Position numbers and translations under genes: made by a program. Of a stretch of DNA of 64,000 nucleotides, positions 10,301 through 21,400 are shown in pieces. This DNA comes from Acridotheres tristis (lineage: Eukaryota > Chordata > Aves > Passeriformes > Sturnidae): NCBI GenBank assembly GCA_037013685.1, contig CM072884.1, positions 100,854,048-100,918,047 of the forward strand, written 5' to 3'. Under the pieces are notes generated by a model. It worked only from the letters and a program-made list of their open reading frames with translations, was not told the origin of the DNA and searched no databases. The number at the start of each line of letters is the position of its first letter. Position 1 is the stretch's first letter.

Positions 10301-12793
10301 CTCAAATGGTCCCTGGTGCTGGCAGCCCAGAATGCTGGCTACCCGGATGGAACATTCCTGTACTAACAAAGTACCTTCTGGCAGGTCTCAAACTGCTGCA
10401 CTTGCCTTGAAGAGTCTCTCAGAAACATTTGACATGCAGTCCACTGAAGGCTAATGTACACCTTCAAAGAACAGTGTTTACAGTAATAAAGTATTCAGGA
10501 TCATGTGGTCCTTGACACTGCAATTTTCCAGTCACTTTTAAGGATGCTGAGTCCCACCTCCCAGGTTTTTGAGTTGCACCAAGTTATATCTTGAAGTCAC
10601 TTACCATCTGAACACAGAAGAGAAGCTACTTACATACTGGCTAACTGGTACTGTGTGATGTGGTTGTGCATCCTCTCATGGTCTTTGCTTTCTCAGAGGG
10701 ACTCCAGATTTCTGCTCCCCATTTCCCCCACTCCTGTACACCATGAGCTCAGCCTCAGGTTAGGGGGAATCTTCTGCAGGTACTGCAAGAGAAAATTTTT
10801 CTGGCCTTCAGAGAAAATACACGTGTGCACACAGTATGCTTGTGGACTGCATATGTTGAAAAAGTCTGGTAATTATAATCTCTCTTCTTTGAAAAATACT
10901 GAAATAATACAGTGGAGTCTTTGTGACTAAAGATGCCTCTTGAAATATATATTTTAGATTTAGTTTTACTGAAATGGTAATTGTGCTTTGTGTAGTGACT
11001 TTACTGTGATAGTGGCCAGGTTTAAGGAAAATATAATAGCTGCACTCTTGTAAAAACAAAATGCCAATCAAACCCTTATTGAGATTGATTATTTGTCCTG
11101 GAAGAAGGTCATTTCACATGTGACTTTTCTGCAAAATTATAATCTAAAATTCATAATGTTATAACCCTGGAACGACTTTTCATGCTTTGTGTATTTTCAT
11201 TTCAGTAAGTCTCAGCAGTTTTGTGCCACGACAAAACTTTCTAAGTATCGATCTGCCTGTGATGATTGAGACATTTTGCAAGTATCCTTTGAAGTATGTT
11301 CGTTCTTTTAAGGTAAGAAGGGAACTGTTCAGAATTTAGTGACCTAGCAAAATTTCAGTTGGATGTCATTTTAGACAGGATGCCCTGAAATATTTCTGTA
11401 GAGATTTGACATCTTTATCCCATCTCTGCATTGATTGTTGTCCATGTGCCAAGCTGAAAATGAAATCTCTCACTTTCTTGTGCTTAAAAGTGTATTTTTA
11501 GTCAGTGCTTTTTTAACTCTTGAGGATGAGCCTTAACAGATGTGACATAAAAGCCAAAGTAAGCCTGAATTTAAGTCAGGAAAAATGAAATGCTAGCTTT
11601 GCAATGTCGGATTTTTATTATTTTGTGTCATTATACTGAACTAAATAACAGGATATGGTTGGGTAGGTTTTTCTTTCATCAAAAGAAAAGAAAACAGCTA
11701 TTCAAAAAACATGATAATTCAGTTAACTCGTTGCTTATTAATGAACAAGATTATATATATATCCACAGAGATTAGTAGACTGGAATGTGGCTAATCTAGG
11801 AACATTTAACCTTAGAAATGGAAATGTTTATGATTTGCCATAGAATAACTAAACTATGTAGTTCAGTTTAGTAACAAGTCCATAGAGCCAGAGTAAAGGT
11901 ATCACATAAGCTCCCATTTTATGGGAGCACATCAAGGTTCATGCTGCCTCAGCTGCTTTCTGACTCGTGTCTTCTTGCCTGGCCGTTTAGGATGCTGGCC
12001 ATTTAGGAGGCAGGTACTGCAGTTAGCAAGCCTTTAACCAACAGTAAAAATTACCTGCCTGTGCCTCATTCTCACATGCACACACATGTACAGAAATCCA
12101 CTCCGTTTTTCTGGCTTACAGGTAAGTGGAGAGGTAGGTCAGATTTCTGATTATATTCTAGTCATTTAGTGTTTTGGAAAATATTCCTAATCATGATTTC
12201 ATACTTGGGTCTAGAATACCTTTTTATTTCAGGCATGGTGCCAGAGCTATAACTTTCCTCCAAAACCACACAAAGCAAGCAAATAAGATAGTGGTTTTGA
12301 TGTCTCCTGCTTTCACTCAAGTTGTGAAGAGTCCAGGTTTAAGTATCCAGATTTAGCTCTTAAAAAATAAAAATCTGTAAAGGCAATTCTCTGAGTGAGT
12401 ATGTTGTGGGCTAAAATTAATTTTACTTATATAATTTCTTTGAAGTGGAATGGCAGCTAGAAAAATAACCCTTGTATGTCTTTCTCTGCATACTAGAAAT
12501 ACAATACTTTTTTTTTTTTTTTTTACATTTTCTCAGATACTCTTAATGAGCCTTAACTACATTCAACCAGGTACCTCATCTCACTATCAGGAGCACTGGC
12601 AGTTATCAATGCTGTACCCTGCTTCGCTTTGGATGGTCAGTGGATATTAAATTCCTTCCTGGAAGCCACACTGAGTACCCTAATTGCAGAAAAACAAAAC
12701 AGAGAGCTTGTTGGCTTTTTGATTTTGCTTGCTGGTAGTGCACTTTTGGCTGCCAATGTTGCACTGGGACTTTGGATGGTGACAGCTCGATAG
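1127..12793 (+). CDS. MBTPS2: MBTPS2, membrane-bound transcription factor site-2 protease, C-terminal three coding exons (partial)
   Basis: Join of 1127-1322, 11206-11281 and 12571-12793. It gives the last 164 residues of the zinc metalloprotease that cleaves SREBPs and ATF6 within the Golgi membrane. Seen: an opening [18 protein letters not shown] stretch, the VGHP motif, then [12 protein letters not shown], and in the final exon the LDG motif (in FALDGQW). By family knowledge that motif carries the aspartate which is the third zinc ligand, while the HExxH motif lies upstream of this window. The protein ends in two hydrophobic segments and a WMVTAR terminus typical of the family. Phases join cleanly: exon 1 leaves one base, exon 2 leaves two, and the stop is TAG at 12791-12793. 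Compared with the human protein as I recall it, the first exon has a two-residue insertion near DCHKDF. The first intron (9.9 kb) contains an antisense gene and the second looks U12-type. These are probably the last three of 11 coding exons. Confidence 0.95.
1323..5185 (+). other. MBTPS2 intron, 5' part, no gene seen
   Basis: AT-rich sequence with only short chance reading frames on both strands, many homopolymer runs and no recognisable transposon. It ends where a CR1 copy begins. Confidence 0.6.
5186..5858 (+). mobile_element. CR1 LINE, 3'-end fragment, sense
   Basis: Decayed chicken-repeat-1 copy. Recognisable blocks in order are GGCTGGAGAGCAGCCCTG, the GGCCTCACCTTGAGTGCTGG region, a GAGAGAGTCCAGAGGAAG block, the AGGAAAAGGTTCTTCACCC block, and the 3' end TTGATGATCCTTGTGAGTCC followed by CTTCCAACTC. 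Frames are broken by substitutions and indels. It ends about 30 bp from the poly(A) signal of the antisense nested gene. Confidence 0.88.
5886..5891 (-). terminator. AATAAA poly(A) signal of the nested antisense gene
   Basis: On the minus strand an AATAAA hexamer lies 207 nt beyond the TAG stop at 6098-6100, giving a compact 3' UTR of about 220-240 nt. No strong GU-rich element is visible just downstream, so the cleavage site is uncertain. Confidence 0.55.
6098..6191 (-). CDS. Nested gene exon 6: cytoplasmic tail and stop
   Basis: The acceptor CCTCCTCTCTCCACAG is near-ideal. Entry completes an Arg codon, then 30 residues with an RRLSG site (a possible kinase motif) and a Ser/Pro-rich end before TAG at 6100-6098. 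Confidence 0.75.
6098..8473 (-). CDS. Unrecognised six-exon gene nested antisense in an MBTPS2 intron; predicted small type I membrane protein
   Basis: Join, in transcript order: 8473-8374, 8047-7976, 7893-7834, 7351-7280, 6850-6682, 6191-6098. The model gives 188 residues. Seen: start in an ideal Kozak context (GGGACCATGG); signal peptide at residues 1 to about 23, cleavage near PGTA/NYAP; a hydrophilic, K/E/D-rich ectodomain (about 24-127) with no N-glycosylation sequon; CNGKGC just before the membrane; one transmembrane segment at about 128-152 with internal and flanking cysteines; a basic stop-transfer ERKRR; and a 30-residue tail rich in S, P and Q ending at TAG. Phases are 1,1,1,1,2 and fit at every junction. 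Most donors are strong (GTAAGC, GTAAGT, GTAAGT, GTACTG, GTGAGT) and acceptors have pyrimidine tracts. I do not recognise the family. The short symmetric exons and acidic stalk loosely recall CD99/XG-type proteins, which is only an analogy. One extra in-frame exon (7084-7152) is possible. Confidence 0.78.
6682..6850 (-). CDS. Nested gene exon 5: juxtamembrane and transmembrane segment
   Basis: A CTAAC branch-like motif and GAATTGCTCTGCAG acceptor lead into 169 nt that close with ACG|GTGAGT. Encodes a hydrophilic stretch, then CNGKGC, about 24 hydrophobic residues with a Pro-Ala-Gly kink, then CWWCERK. It enters in phase 1 and leaves two bases. Confidence 0.8.
7280..7351 (-). CDS. Nested gene exon 4: 72-nt symmetric phase-1 exon
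   Basis: The acceptor is TCTACTTTTTGGCAG and the donor is CCAG|GTACTG, the weakest donor of the set. It is open in phase 1 to phase 1. It encodes a lysine-rich stalk segment ([11 protein letters not shown], then TDPKHP). Confidence 0.7.
7834..7893 (-). CDS. Nested gene exon 3: 60-nt symmetric phase-1 exon
   Basis: The acceptor is ATTTTCTTTAAG and the donor is CACAG|GTAAGT. It is open in phase 1 to phase 1. It reads [20 protein letters not shown] once joined to exon 2. Confidence 0.72.
7976..8047 (-). CDS. Nested gene exon 2: 72-nt symmetric phase-1 exon
   Basis: The acceptor is a long pyrimidine tract ending in GCTTGTTTCTAG and the donor is GCAT|GTAAGT. The exon is open in phase 1 to phase 1 and encodes an acidic [11 protein letters not shown] segment, then [11 protein letters not shown]. 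Confidence 0.75.
8374..8473 (-). CDS. Nested gene exon 1: start codon and signal peptide
   Basis: ATG at 8473-8471 with A at -3 and G at +4. There are 33 codons plus one base, and the donor is GCAG|GTAAGC. The reading frame is open further upstream, but this ATG puts a basic-poor, leucine-rich signal sequence ([12 protein letters not shown]) at the terminus, so it is the chosen start. Confidence 0.78.
8530..8537 (-). promoter_or_regulatory. Weak TATA-like element ahead of the nested gene
   Basis: CATAAGAA on the minus strand, 57 nt before the start codon. It would place transcription start near 8505. The match is poor and unsupported by anything else. Confidence 0.2.
8786..8993 (+). mobile_element. 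CR1 LINE fragment, sense (end of ORF2 and start of 3' region)
   Basis: Blocks GCCAAGCTGAGTGGTGTGG, CCTCATGAGGTTCAATAAGA and CCAAGTACAAGGTTCTGCAC are classic CR1 sequence, in sense orientation. The copy is old and frame-broken. It lies about 300 bp upstream of the nested gene's start codon. Confidence 0.85.
9240..9462 (+). mobile_element. CR1 LINE 3'-end fragment, sense
   Basis: Carries AATTCTTCACTAAACATGGT, GTGAGGCACTGAAACACG, TTTTGAGCAACCTGGCC and a terminal ATTCTATGATTCTGTGATT. It may be the other half of the 8786-8993 copy, split by about 250 bp of AT-rich non-CR1 sequence. Confidence 0.82.
9463..11205 (+). other. MBTPS2 intron, 3' part, no gene seen
   Basis: Mixed-composition intronic sequence without a recognisable repeat or a supported exon on either strand. 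Confidence 0.55.
11206..11281 (+). CDS. MBTPS2: MBTPS2 penultimate coding exon
   Basis: The acceptor is TTTCATTTCAG at 11205. The exon is 76 nt and encodes the segment ending in ETFCK. The donor at 11282 reads GTATCCTTT, which is the minor-spliceosome consensus rather than a GTRAGT donor. A GTAAGA donor 31 nt further on (11313) would put the final exon out of frame. The choice of 11281 rests on the conserved K-Y-L-I-S-L junction of the family. Confidence 0.9.
11282..12570 (+). other. MBTPS2: Predicted U12-type (minor spliceosome) intron of MBTPS2
   Basis: The 5' end is GTATCCTTT, an exact match to the U12 donor consensus. Near the 3' end CCTTAAC (12551-12557) matches the U12 branch site, with the presumed branch A at 12556, 14 nt before the AG at 12569-12570. 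The acceptor lacks a pyrimidine tract. A far more U2-like acceptor (18 T's, then ATTTTCTCAG ending at 12536) is skipped, because using it gives a stop within four codons. Confidence 0.8.
12571..12793 (+). CDS. MBTPS2: MBTPS2 terminal coding exon with LDG zinc-ligand motif
   Basis: The acceptor is CAACCAG at 12570. The exon opens with the base completing the K codon, then 73 residues and TAG. It contains [14 protein letters not shown], the part of the active site that supplies the aspartate ligand, and the last transmembrane segment. Confidence 0.93.
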
Positions 12794-15700
12794 GACATTG
12801 GATATTCTTCCATCAGTTCTCAAAGTACACAGAAATAACGAATCCATTACCTTTTAAAATTTGTCCAGTACTGAGATTGGAATAATTCCCTTAAAATGAC
12901 ACTGAAAGAACAATCAACTGGTGGTTGCTGTTTTAATTTAAAATTTTACAACACCATGCCTGTGGTCATGGGAAATCTAATAGGAAAAAGTAGAAGCCTT
13001 TTTATTTACTCTTTAAGCACTCTTTAGGTATTACTTTTGGAGAAATTGCATCTTAAGATTTCATAGGAAAAAAATCAGACTTCATTAATTCAGATCTCAA
13101 AATAAGGGAATTATTTTGCCTCAAACATCTGTAAAGTGGGAGGAAAAACCCCAGTTTTTCTTTGTAATTTAAATAATTGTCTGTATGGGCTCTGATCATT
13201 TCTCAATCAGCATAGTCTTCACTGACTTGTTTCGGTTTTTTTACTTTGGTATTCTACCAGACTGGATTCTAAGAAGCCCTAAAGTCTAGTCTCAAAATGG
13301 GGAAAAGCTAGGTAAAATGCCTGCCATGTGTTAATGGGGAGAGAGCAGCCATTTGGGTGAGTGGCTTTCCTTTTCACCTGGCCAAAATGACTGGAGGAAT
13401 GTTGTCCTCAGGATGTGGATGAGAAGTGCCAATGTCTGCTAGAAATGAAGCATGTGGGAGGATAGCAAAGCCCACATGTTTGTGTTGCTTACACTTTCAG
13501 TTGTATATTGTCATACGCAACTGAAGTTTTTTTAAAGGCAATATTTGTCACCAATAGCTACAGGATAACTGAAATTTGGTTTCTGAGTGCTGAAGTATGC
13601 TGTGCCGTTTTCCTAAGTGATACGTAATGTTTGTGGTGTTGTACTCAGAAAATAATACTGTATTCTACCTGTTCACAGTTGAAAGTGAAACCTATTGTTT
13701 TTATGGTGTCTATCTTCTGATGCTATGCATGTAATATGTACAGTAACTCACTGATGGTTTTCTGTATTTCAAAGGGTAATTTTATTTGGCTAGAATTCAT
13801 TCTGTTCAAAGATAGCTAACAAAGATATTTAGCTCGTCTTAGATATAAATGATTTAGAGGAAGAATATGATTGTGACTTGAACTATTTAAATATTTGGCT
13901 TTGCTTCCTGAGATGAATACAGACCATATTCTTGTTCTTAAATGAACAGTGGAAGAGCAATCAGTGTTTTACTGACTGAAGTATGTCTGACATGCTTTGA
14001 AGTTCTTTAGGTCTGTAATGTTTTGTACCCAGTAGAATTATGTATTGAATGCCTTTTCCTCCTGTGATATATTGCCTAGTTTATATAAATCAGGTTCAGT
14101 CAGAGTCTTGCCTCAATATAGGCTGATATTTAAACAAAAATGTTCTGGTTTGGGAGCCTCAGTATTTGAAATAGGAAATTGCTGAAAAATACCCTGCAAC
14201 TTCTGCCTCATACAGTGCTCCCCATAGGAGCTGCTGAAGCTCCGAGTTCTTTTACAAAATGAAGTGGAAGCTAAGCTCACAGATCCTGGCTTGCAGGGAG
14301 TACTGAAACATCCATGACCAGGTAAAATAGATTCGTTTTTTGGCACTTGAGGTGAAAGCCTGGGTAATTTCAGAGTGGAGAGGAGCCCAATTCCTGGTGT
14401 TGCTGCACAGTTTCATAACTCTGTGGCGTTTGCATTTGCCCACTGATGTGTACTTTTGCACAGTGGCTTTCACACTTAAGATGCACTTCTTTCTTACCAT
14501 GATGCAAGCAGTAATGAGAGACTGTGTCTGTTTATTTGTCATGGGCTAGTTTACATCCCTCTCCAGTGCTGCCACAGGCTGGGTGAGCCCTTGAAGTTTA
14601 CCTCTGTGAGGTGCCTGGCCTGTGCCTCTCCTTTTCAGTCATTTCAACCCAGGCAAACTGGGACAGGTCCTGGTAGGAGAGAGTAAATCCTCCAATCCAG
14701 TGTGAGCTGGCCCCTTTGGGGACCATTAAAAGTAACACAAAGTGCAAGGAGGAAAAAACAAACTATACCCTGTAAGTGTAACTTGTCATCACTCTTGGAA
14801 ACATACAGAGGTTTCAGAGTAGCAGTTCTGATGGGTCACTGTGCCATCCCTCTGTGGACAGGAGGCCAGGAGCAGCCTGGTCCTTGCACAAGGCCTGGCT
14901 CTGAGGCTCTGTTCCAGACTGTTTCTCTCACCTCAGTGGCTGTTTATTGATCTGATCTCTTCCTTTCAGTGGCTCTATGACACTTTCCTCTGTCTCATCC
15001 AATCTGTAGTGCAAAAAATTAATTTCCACTTGGAAGTTTTATTGTAGTTTAGTAAGACAGGATATTAATTTCAAAACATGTCAAGTTTGATATGTATTTA
15101 TTCATGTTGACTACAATGGCTTGAAACAATCCTTTAGCATAGGGCCTCTCATGGAGATGTAGGCAACAGATTTGGGAAAACCCAAAGCTTCTGAATTGGC
15201 ATACACAAATTTCATCTGCTGTAATGAGGCTGGCAGGCTGATCCTGGTTATTTAATATGCTACCAAACATGAAGTTTTATCAAATGAAGCTATAGCCAGT
15301 TTACTTTATACAGTCATTGAAAGCCACAGCTCACAAAGTAGAACTGCAGTCTGTGTCTGACCTCATAAGCAAGAAGAGGTGGAGAAGACATTGGTCATGG
15401 CTTTAGCAACACAGACACACTAGTGCACTGTAAAAGACCCTAGATATTATGTATGGAAGAGAGAGTACTAGAAGTATTTAAAAATAATTCAAGAGTCCAT
15501 TCCTCCACATGTAAAATTCAACTGAGTAAGGGTTGATTTAGGTATGTGCAGGTTCTTTAAATCAAGACTTTAAGCAAACTGAATGACCCGGCACATCTTA
15601 GATTAGTGTCATTAGAAAGTAATATTAGTTTGGACCACTCTCTGAAGAAGTTGTTCAGTGGATCCGTTTCATTCTCTATAATCCTAACATATGGATTGCA

Positions 15701-18420
15701 TTTTGATAAGCATGTGCCATACATGCACTTACTGGGAGGATTTTTCCTGGGGTTTTGGTAAGTTATTTAGCAAGGGAAAACACAAAAGTACAGAGTGATT
15801 TTTGTGTGTTGGATTTTTACTGGAGTATTTCTGATGTGTGTTTTGTTTTTGTAAAAATAGGAAGTCTTTAAATTAAATCCTTCTACATCTTATTCTAATT
15901 AGCCCCTCAAAATCTTTAATACAGAATCCATCAATATAATTATAGGGCATATTGACTGGACTATGAAATACAGCACTCTTGAAGATTGGATGGCTGCTAC
16001 TATTTATGTATATACTATACATTTTAAATCTGTATCAGATGGAAAAAGTAATGTCTAATATTCAGAAATGTTATACTTAGCTTTTGTTTGAAAATTTCCA
16101 GAATAATTCCATAATTATAATCATTGTGCTACTTTGTTTTTTATGAAATTGTTTTTTATATCACCAAATATTTACATAGCATGTTCTGATAATGCATGAT
16201 ATAACATGAAAATGGCAAACTCCTTAGCATGGGGGATGTTACATGCTCTTTGCTAACTTAGTAAATTAAAACCAGCTTGCTTCTGAACCAATTAAATCAG
16301 AGAGGCTTCACTAGAAAAAGTATAGACAATCTTGCAGATTATTCATCCCAAATTATGAGCCACAGTGGAAAATTTGTTAACTCATCCTTTTTATTTAGAA
16401 TGAAACAACCATGTTGATAGTTTCTTTCAGTGATAATTCTACATTTGTGGATATGTGTGTATACATACATTTCTATAACAGATACATACATAGCCATAGG
16501 ATGAATTAATGCTTTTTCAGGGATATCTTACAGCAGTCCTCCAAATTCTGCAATGTAGGCTTTTGTTTTTCTTTTTCCTTCTCTCTGTGAATTCTCTCTA
16601 TGGTTTTCTCTGGATTTGAAAATAGAAATTTGTTTTCTTCCCATAAGCAACTCTTAACTTCTTTATTAACAGAAGACAAGTGATGGGGATATGAGGTAAC
16701 CACACCTGCATGAGTTTTGTTTCAATGATGTTCAAAGAATATTTCTTACTTTCTGTGAAGCCTCAGCTACAATCATGATAAACACAGCTTTTTCAGGGCA
16801 ACTAAAAAAGGTCTGCCTTGGAATGCATCACTCTCTTACTGCTGCTGTTTGTGCTGTTCTGAAGAACTGGGATGAACAAGACTGTGTAGAGCATACTGAA
16901 GAAATAAAGTTTTCAGGACAGAACTCTCCATGGCAGGGTGTTTCAGTTTTCTTTTAATAAGGATATGTTTTGTTCAGCTTAGCACATCAGCAATCCCAGC
17001 GTTCCCATAGCTTCTCATGTATTTTACATTATGTCAAAGGGTGATCTGTAGTAATATTTTTAAAATAAATTATGTATTTCTTCAAAATTCAGAGCTTTCA
17101 TACAGATCTGGATATCACTAATGACAGATGAAGAACGCTTATTAAGGTTTATATAGCCTAATCTGTATTTAATTGTTTTAAAAATATGTGAGTTAAATGC
17201 TAGATATAAATAGTTATTTGTAAAATAAGCATTTTGTACACCTGCATTCAGACCAATTTCCACAACCAGTCTTGCCTCAGCTTTGTTCTTGTAATCTTAT
17301 GAGTAAGGAATCTTGAATCTTAACACAGGTAAGATCCAATATTGGCAAATATTTTATACCGTCTTTATTCTGAATTTCATGTAATGCTTTCTATTGATTA
17401 GTTATTTAATGTGGCTGAGTTACCTGGGGTACACACCCTGCATCAATGCAGCATTTGGGTACATTGCACTGGGCACTGCCAGAAAACAGCAGCTCTGTGA
17501 CTGCTGGTCCTTGGGCTCATCCACTCCACCATGTGAAGAGTCGATGGCAGCGTTTAAGGGCAGTGAAGGACTTCAGTTTATGGCAGCTTTATGAAACTTT
17601 CACACTGCTGACCTGGTGTGAAAGGACAGGAACAAAGAGCAGGATATGACACTGCAATTCCTTTCATTCTGTTTACATTGTCATGAAACCTGAAAAGAAC
17701 TAGTAATTAACATTTCAGAGCAGGAAGATATGTTTTGCAGCTCTTCACTGAATCATTCAGTGACTGGTGGTCAAACTTATTTCTTAACACTTTATCATTC
17801 CTTCAATAAATATGTGCTGAATAAGTAGTGTGAGTAGTTGCAGCTTGTTTTGTAAAATGGACTTGGATATTTCTCACCACTAGGTGTTCATCCTGGGATG
17901 GTTTTTGCAGCATCATAGTACAATTGATCTTCATTGATACTGGGTTGAAAGTTTGGAGGCTATTTCCAAGCCATCACTAGGAAAATCTATTTCCAAGTTG
18001 TTTGATAATATTTTTAATTCATCTTATCTTTACATGACATTGTTTTTAGATTTCATATACTGAGTTGATCTTATCTGAAGCCTGTCAATGGAATATGTAT
18101 TGTTTAGAAATTCACTGTGGATTATTTCTCCTCTACTGGCCTTATTTTTCACACTGAATCACAGCTGTGGAATGTTAGATTTCTAGACCCTTTGTTCCCA
18201 CTATGCATTGTTCATGATCATGGGTTTTTTTAAAAAAACGGGAAAAAAAAAGAAAGCTTCATTTTGAAAATGTCAGCTAGCAAATATATGGAACACTGAA
18301 TAATGTATTGTGGTTTTGTTTTCCTTTTATTCTCTATTTAATTAACCAAACAATAAGTATTGTTTTCTATGTATAATAAATGTATCCTGCAAATAAATTC
18401 ATTGTCTGATTGTTGATGTG
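12794..18420 (+). other. Possible MBTPS2 3' UTR and flank
   Basis: Five and a half kilobases of AT-rich sequence with no repeat I recognise and no plausible coding exon. No AATAAA occurs in the first 4 kb after the stop. Candidate AATAAA hexamers are at 16903, 17064, 17805, 18375 and 18392. Where the transcript ends cannot be settled from sequence alone. Confidence 0.35.
18375..18397 (+). terminator. Candidate distal poly(A) signals for MBTPS2
   Basis: Two AATAAA hexamers 17 nt apart are followed by a TG-rich stretch (TGTCTGATTGTTGATGTG), the best poly(A)-site arrangement downstream of the MBTPS2 stop. The AATAAA at 17805, also followed by GTGTGAGTAG, is an alternative. Confidence 0.4.
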
Positions 18421-21400
18421 CTTAAGTCTGTTTTTAAAAATAAGGTAGAGTGAAGTAATTCCTTATTCGTGGCAGTTGCTGTATTCTGTCATATATTCCT
18501 ATTCTCTTTGTATATCATTCATATTCTCTCTCTGGGTACCAACAAGATACACCATCCTTTTGGGTATCTGACCACCTCCTAAAAATAACTATCACTTTAC
18601 TTTCCCTTATTTATCAGCTTATCACAGTAACAGTAGAAATATTTGACTATGGATGTCATCATCAAGGTAATCAAAACCACTGCTCTGGCCAGTCCTGTGT
18701 GAAGAACTTAGAATGTCAGCTCTTCAAAGTGTCACTCTTACATGTGACAGCCTTGGATTTGTTTATGCAGGCCAGCCCAGAGCTGGGCACATCCCCTGCT
18801 GGTTCTGGACAGGTTTCCTTGGGTGTCCAGGTGGTGTCTGGGCTGTGCTAGCACAGCTCTGTGAGAGGGAAGTGTTGCTGCTCTGTTTCCTGAGCAAGCT
18901 CATCTGGAGCCAGCCAGGTTATTTGTTCTGAGAACTAAATCGTCCTTTGTTGCTTACTGGACACGCTGTTACTTTATACAAGCAGAGCTGTTTCAGCAAT
19001 TGTGGCTTTGTTCCCAGATAAAAGATTACCATGAGAAATGGACACAAAGCACAGATTGGGCACATTGGTAGGATTTCTCAGATAGGTTGCTATGCAGTTT
19101 TTGTCGTTTTCTGAATTGCATTTTCCTAGCATGATGAGATGCTTTTTTTTCCCCCTCCTATCCAAGTTAAAGGTAGATACAATGGCATTTTTTTTTCTGA
19201 AGCATGTAAGCTTTTAGGAAAGTTCTGAGGTTTTTCAGTTGGTTTTGAAAATGTTATCCTTTACTGTGATTAGGTATGTTCCTCTTTTAGTCTGGAAAAA
19301 CAATCAATTATATCCTAATGTCGTCCTGAGGAATGTTGTCTCATTCACTAATGTAATTTCAGGGTAAAATTTAAAAAGAAATCCTATATCTATGAGTCTT
19401 ATTGCTGGTAGCTTTATAAAGAAAGCTAAATATAATTCTTCCTGTGATCGTGCCAGTTTGAACCACTAAGCAGAAGCATTCCTAAACATCTTCAGTAGAT
19501 CTGTGTGCACTGAGCTCACTTACATATGTTTTAAAGTATTTTTATGATCTTTTTATGTGATCTACACAACAAAATACAATTTAAGGTTTGATTTTAATCT
19601 TATGGTGGCAAATGTGAGAATCCAACATTTATGAGGGCTAAGCTCATAAGTGTCTTGTGGCTAGACTAAAGTTTTCCCCTTTTTTACCTCAGAGATGTGG
19701 GTCTGGTGTTTGCTTTCATACTTTTAAGGCGCTGGTGTTGTTGAAATATAATTGGATATTCTTACCAATTATGTATCATATTCTCTACATTTATGATTAG
19801 TTCTACCTCTTTTTAGTTTTTTTGCAAGTATATTAGTGGCTGAATACTATGTCACTGCCACTTCTGACTGTTTTGAAAACACATGGTCCTACATCTTTTT
19901 TTATTTCCCCCTGAAAGGAATCTTTCCAACTGAAAAGAAATACTTTTTTTCTTTAAATGCCATCCTTTTTATTTGCTATTGCATTACAAAAGTTCCTGTC
20001 CTTTTATCTTTCATGGCTCTTTGAGAACATCTATTAAAATACTACCAGATATTTTCAAATTTCCCCAAACCAACTGAATTTGATTCTGTTGCCCACGCAG
20101 GCATCTGGTGTGGTCTGAGATATCTAAGGTGTTCTTAGGTTAAAAATCTGACTTGAAAAGACCGTTTTGAAACTCATCCCCCACTTGTCTCCTTTTGCCT
20201 CCTGGTGGATGAGTCTCAGGGTTTCTAAGATCTGCACATGGGGCTTCCAGATGTGGGTGAGACCCTACTGAGATCAAAGACATTCTGGACCAGCTGCTGG
20301 ATACTTGGAAAGGTACCTGAGGGCATTTTATATCACACCAGATGCTTGCACGTGGGCAACAAATCGAGCCAAACCGATTCCTTTTCTTCCTTGCATTTTT
20401 TTCTTTTTGGCTCATGAGTTGCAGTAGACTATGAGGCTTTTTGAGTAAGTACATCTGACATAAAATTAATCTAAGCTTTCCTGTTTATTCAAAGTAGTGT
20501 GATCCAGACTGTTGTATAAAAGGCTAGCAGAATTACACGCATTCTCCTCCTGCACTGACCTAATGCCTGGAAGCAGCAGGAATTAGTGTTGCTGCCCTAC
20601 CTACAGCAAGAAAAAGGAAGGCTAATATTATAAGGAAAATCCCGTGAGTCTCAATCTATGGAGGCACCAGGTAGAGAAAAGGCTATGTGAAGGGAGTGTG
20701 ATCATCTCTGCCAAGTGCCACAACTGTACATTTGACTGGTTTTTAACTTGCAGGAGAAAAGAAATGAGACTTCCAGTTAAGAACAGTATAAAGACAGGGA
20801 AGGGAGTGATAGGTTTGTTCATTAATAACTCCACAGTAAGATTTTGGCTACTTTTTTTTTTCCCATTGAAACATTTCTAGAGCTGATCTGCAACTAGAAC
20901 TAACAAACTCCCATCCTTGGTAGAAATACATTGGTAGTAAGATCAGAGGGGCAATAAAAGCCCGTCCTTCTAGACAGCAGTTCAGGGTGTTCAGACTTTG
21001 GAGTCTCCCTGACTGAGGATCAGGACCAATCTGACTTTCAGTTAGTCTGGATGCAAAGTCAGAACTTTTCTCCTCTGTTTTTCCACATTCCCCCTTCAGC
21101 ATCAGTTAACCTTACAAATGCAAGTATTAAGAAAATCAATTTTTAAAATGTTTTGCCCCTTGGCTTTGTTTTCATTCCTGCAGCTATTTGAATAACTATT
21201 AGATACTTGGCCAAACCACCTGTATCTCTATCATTGCTGCAAAATCAACAAAGATTATGAACGTGCATTATAAACCATAAATTCCTGGGTACTTGCCACT
21301 CTTATACCAACAAATTTCTTTTTTTTTATGTTATTTTTTCTTTACTTATCTTTATTAGGTGCTTGAGTTTATTCCCTGGAAATGTTCTGCTGCTTGCAGC

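Noticed and set aside
11282..11312. Extension of the penultimate MBTPS2 exon to the strong GTAAGA donor at 11313
   Set aside because: It would shift the final exon out of its conserved frame and lose the LDG motif. The U12 donor at 11282 fits the protein family.
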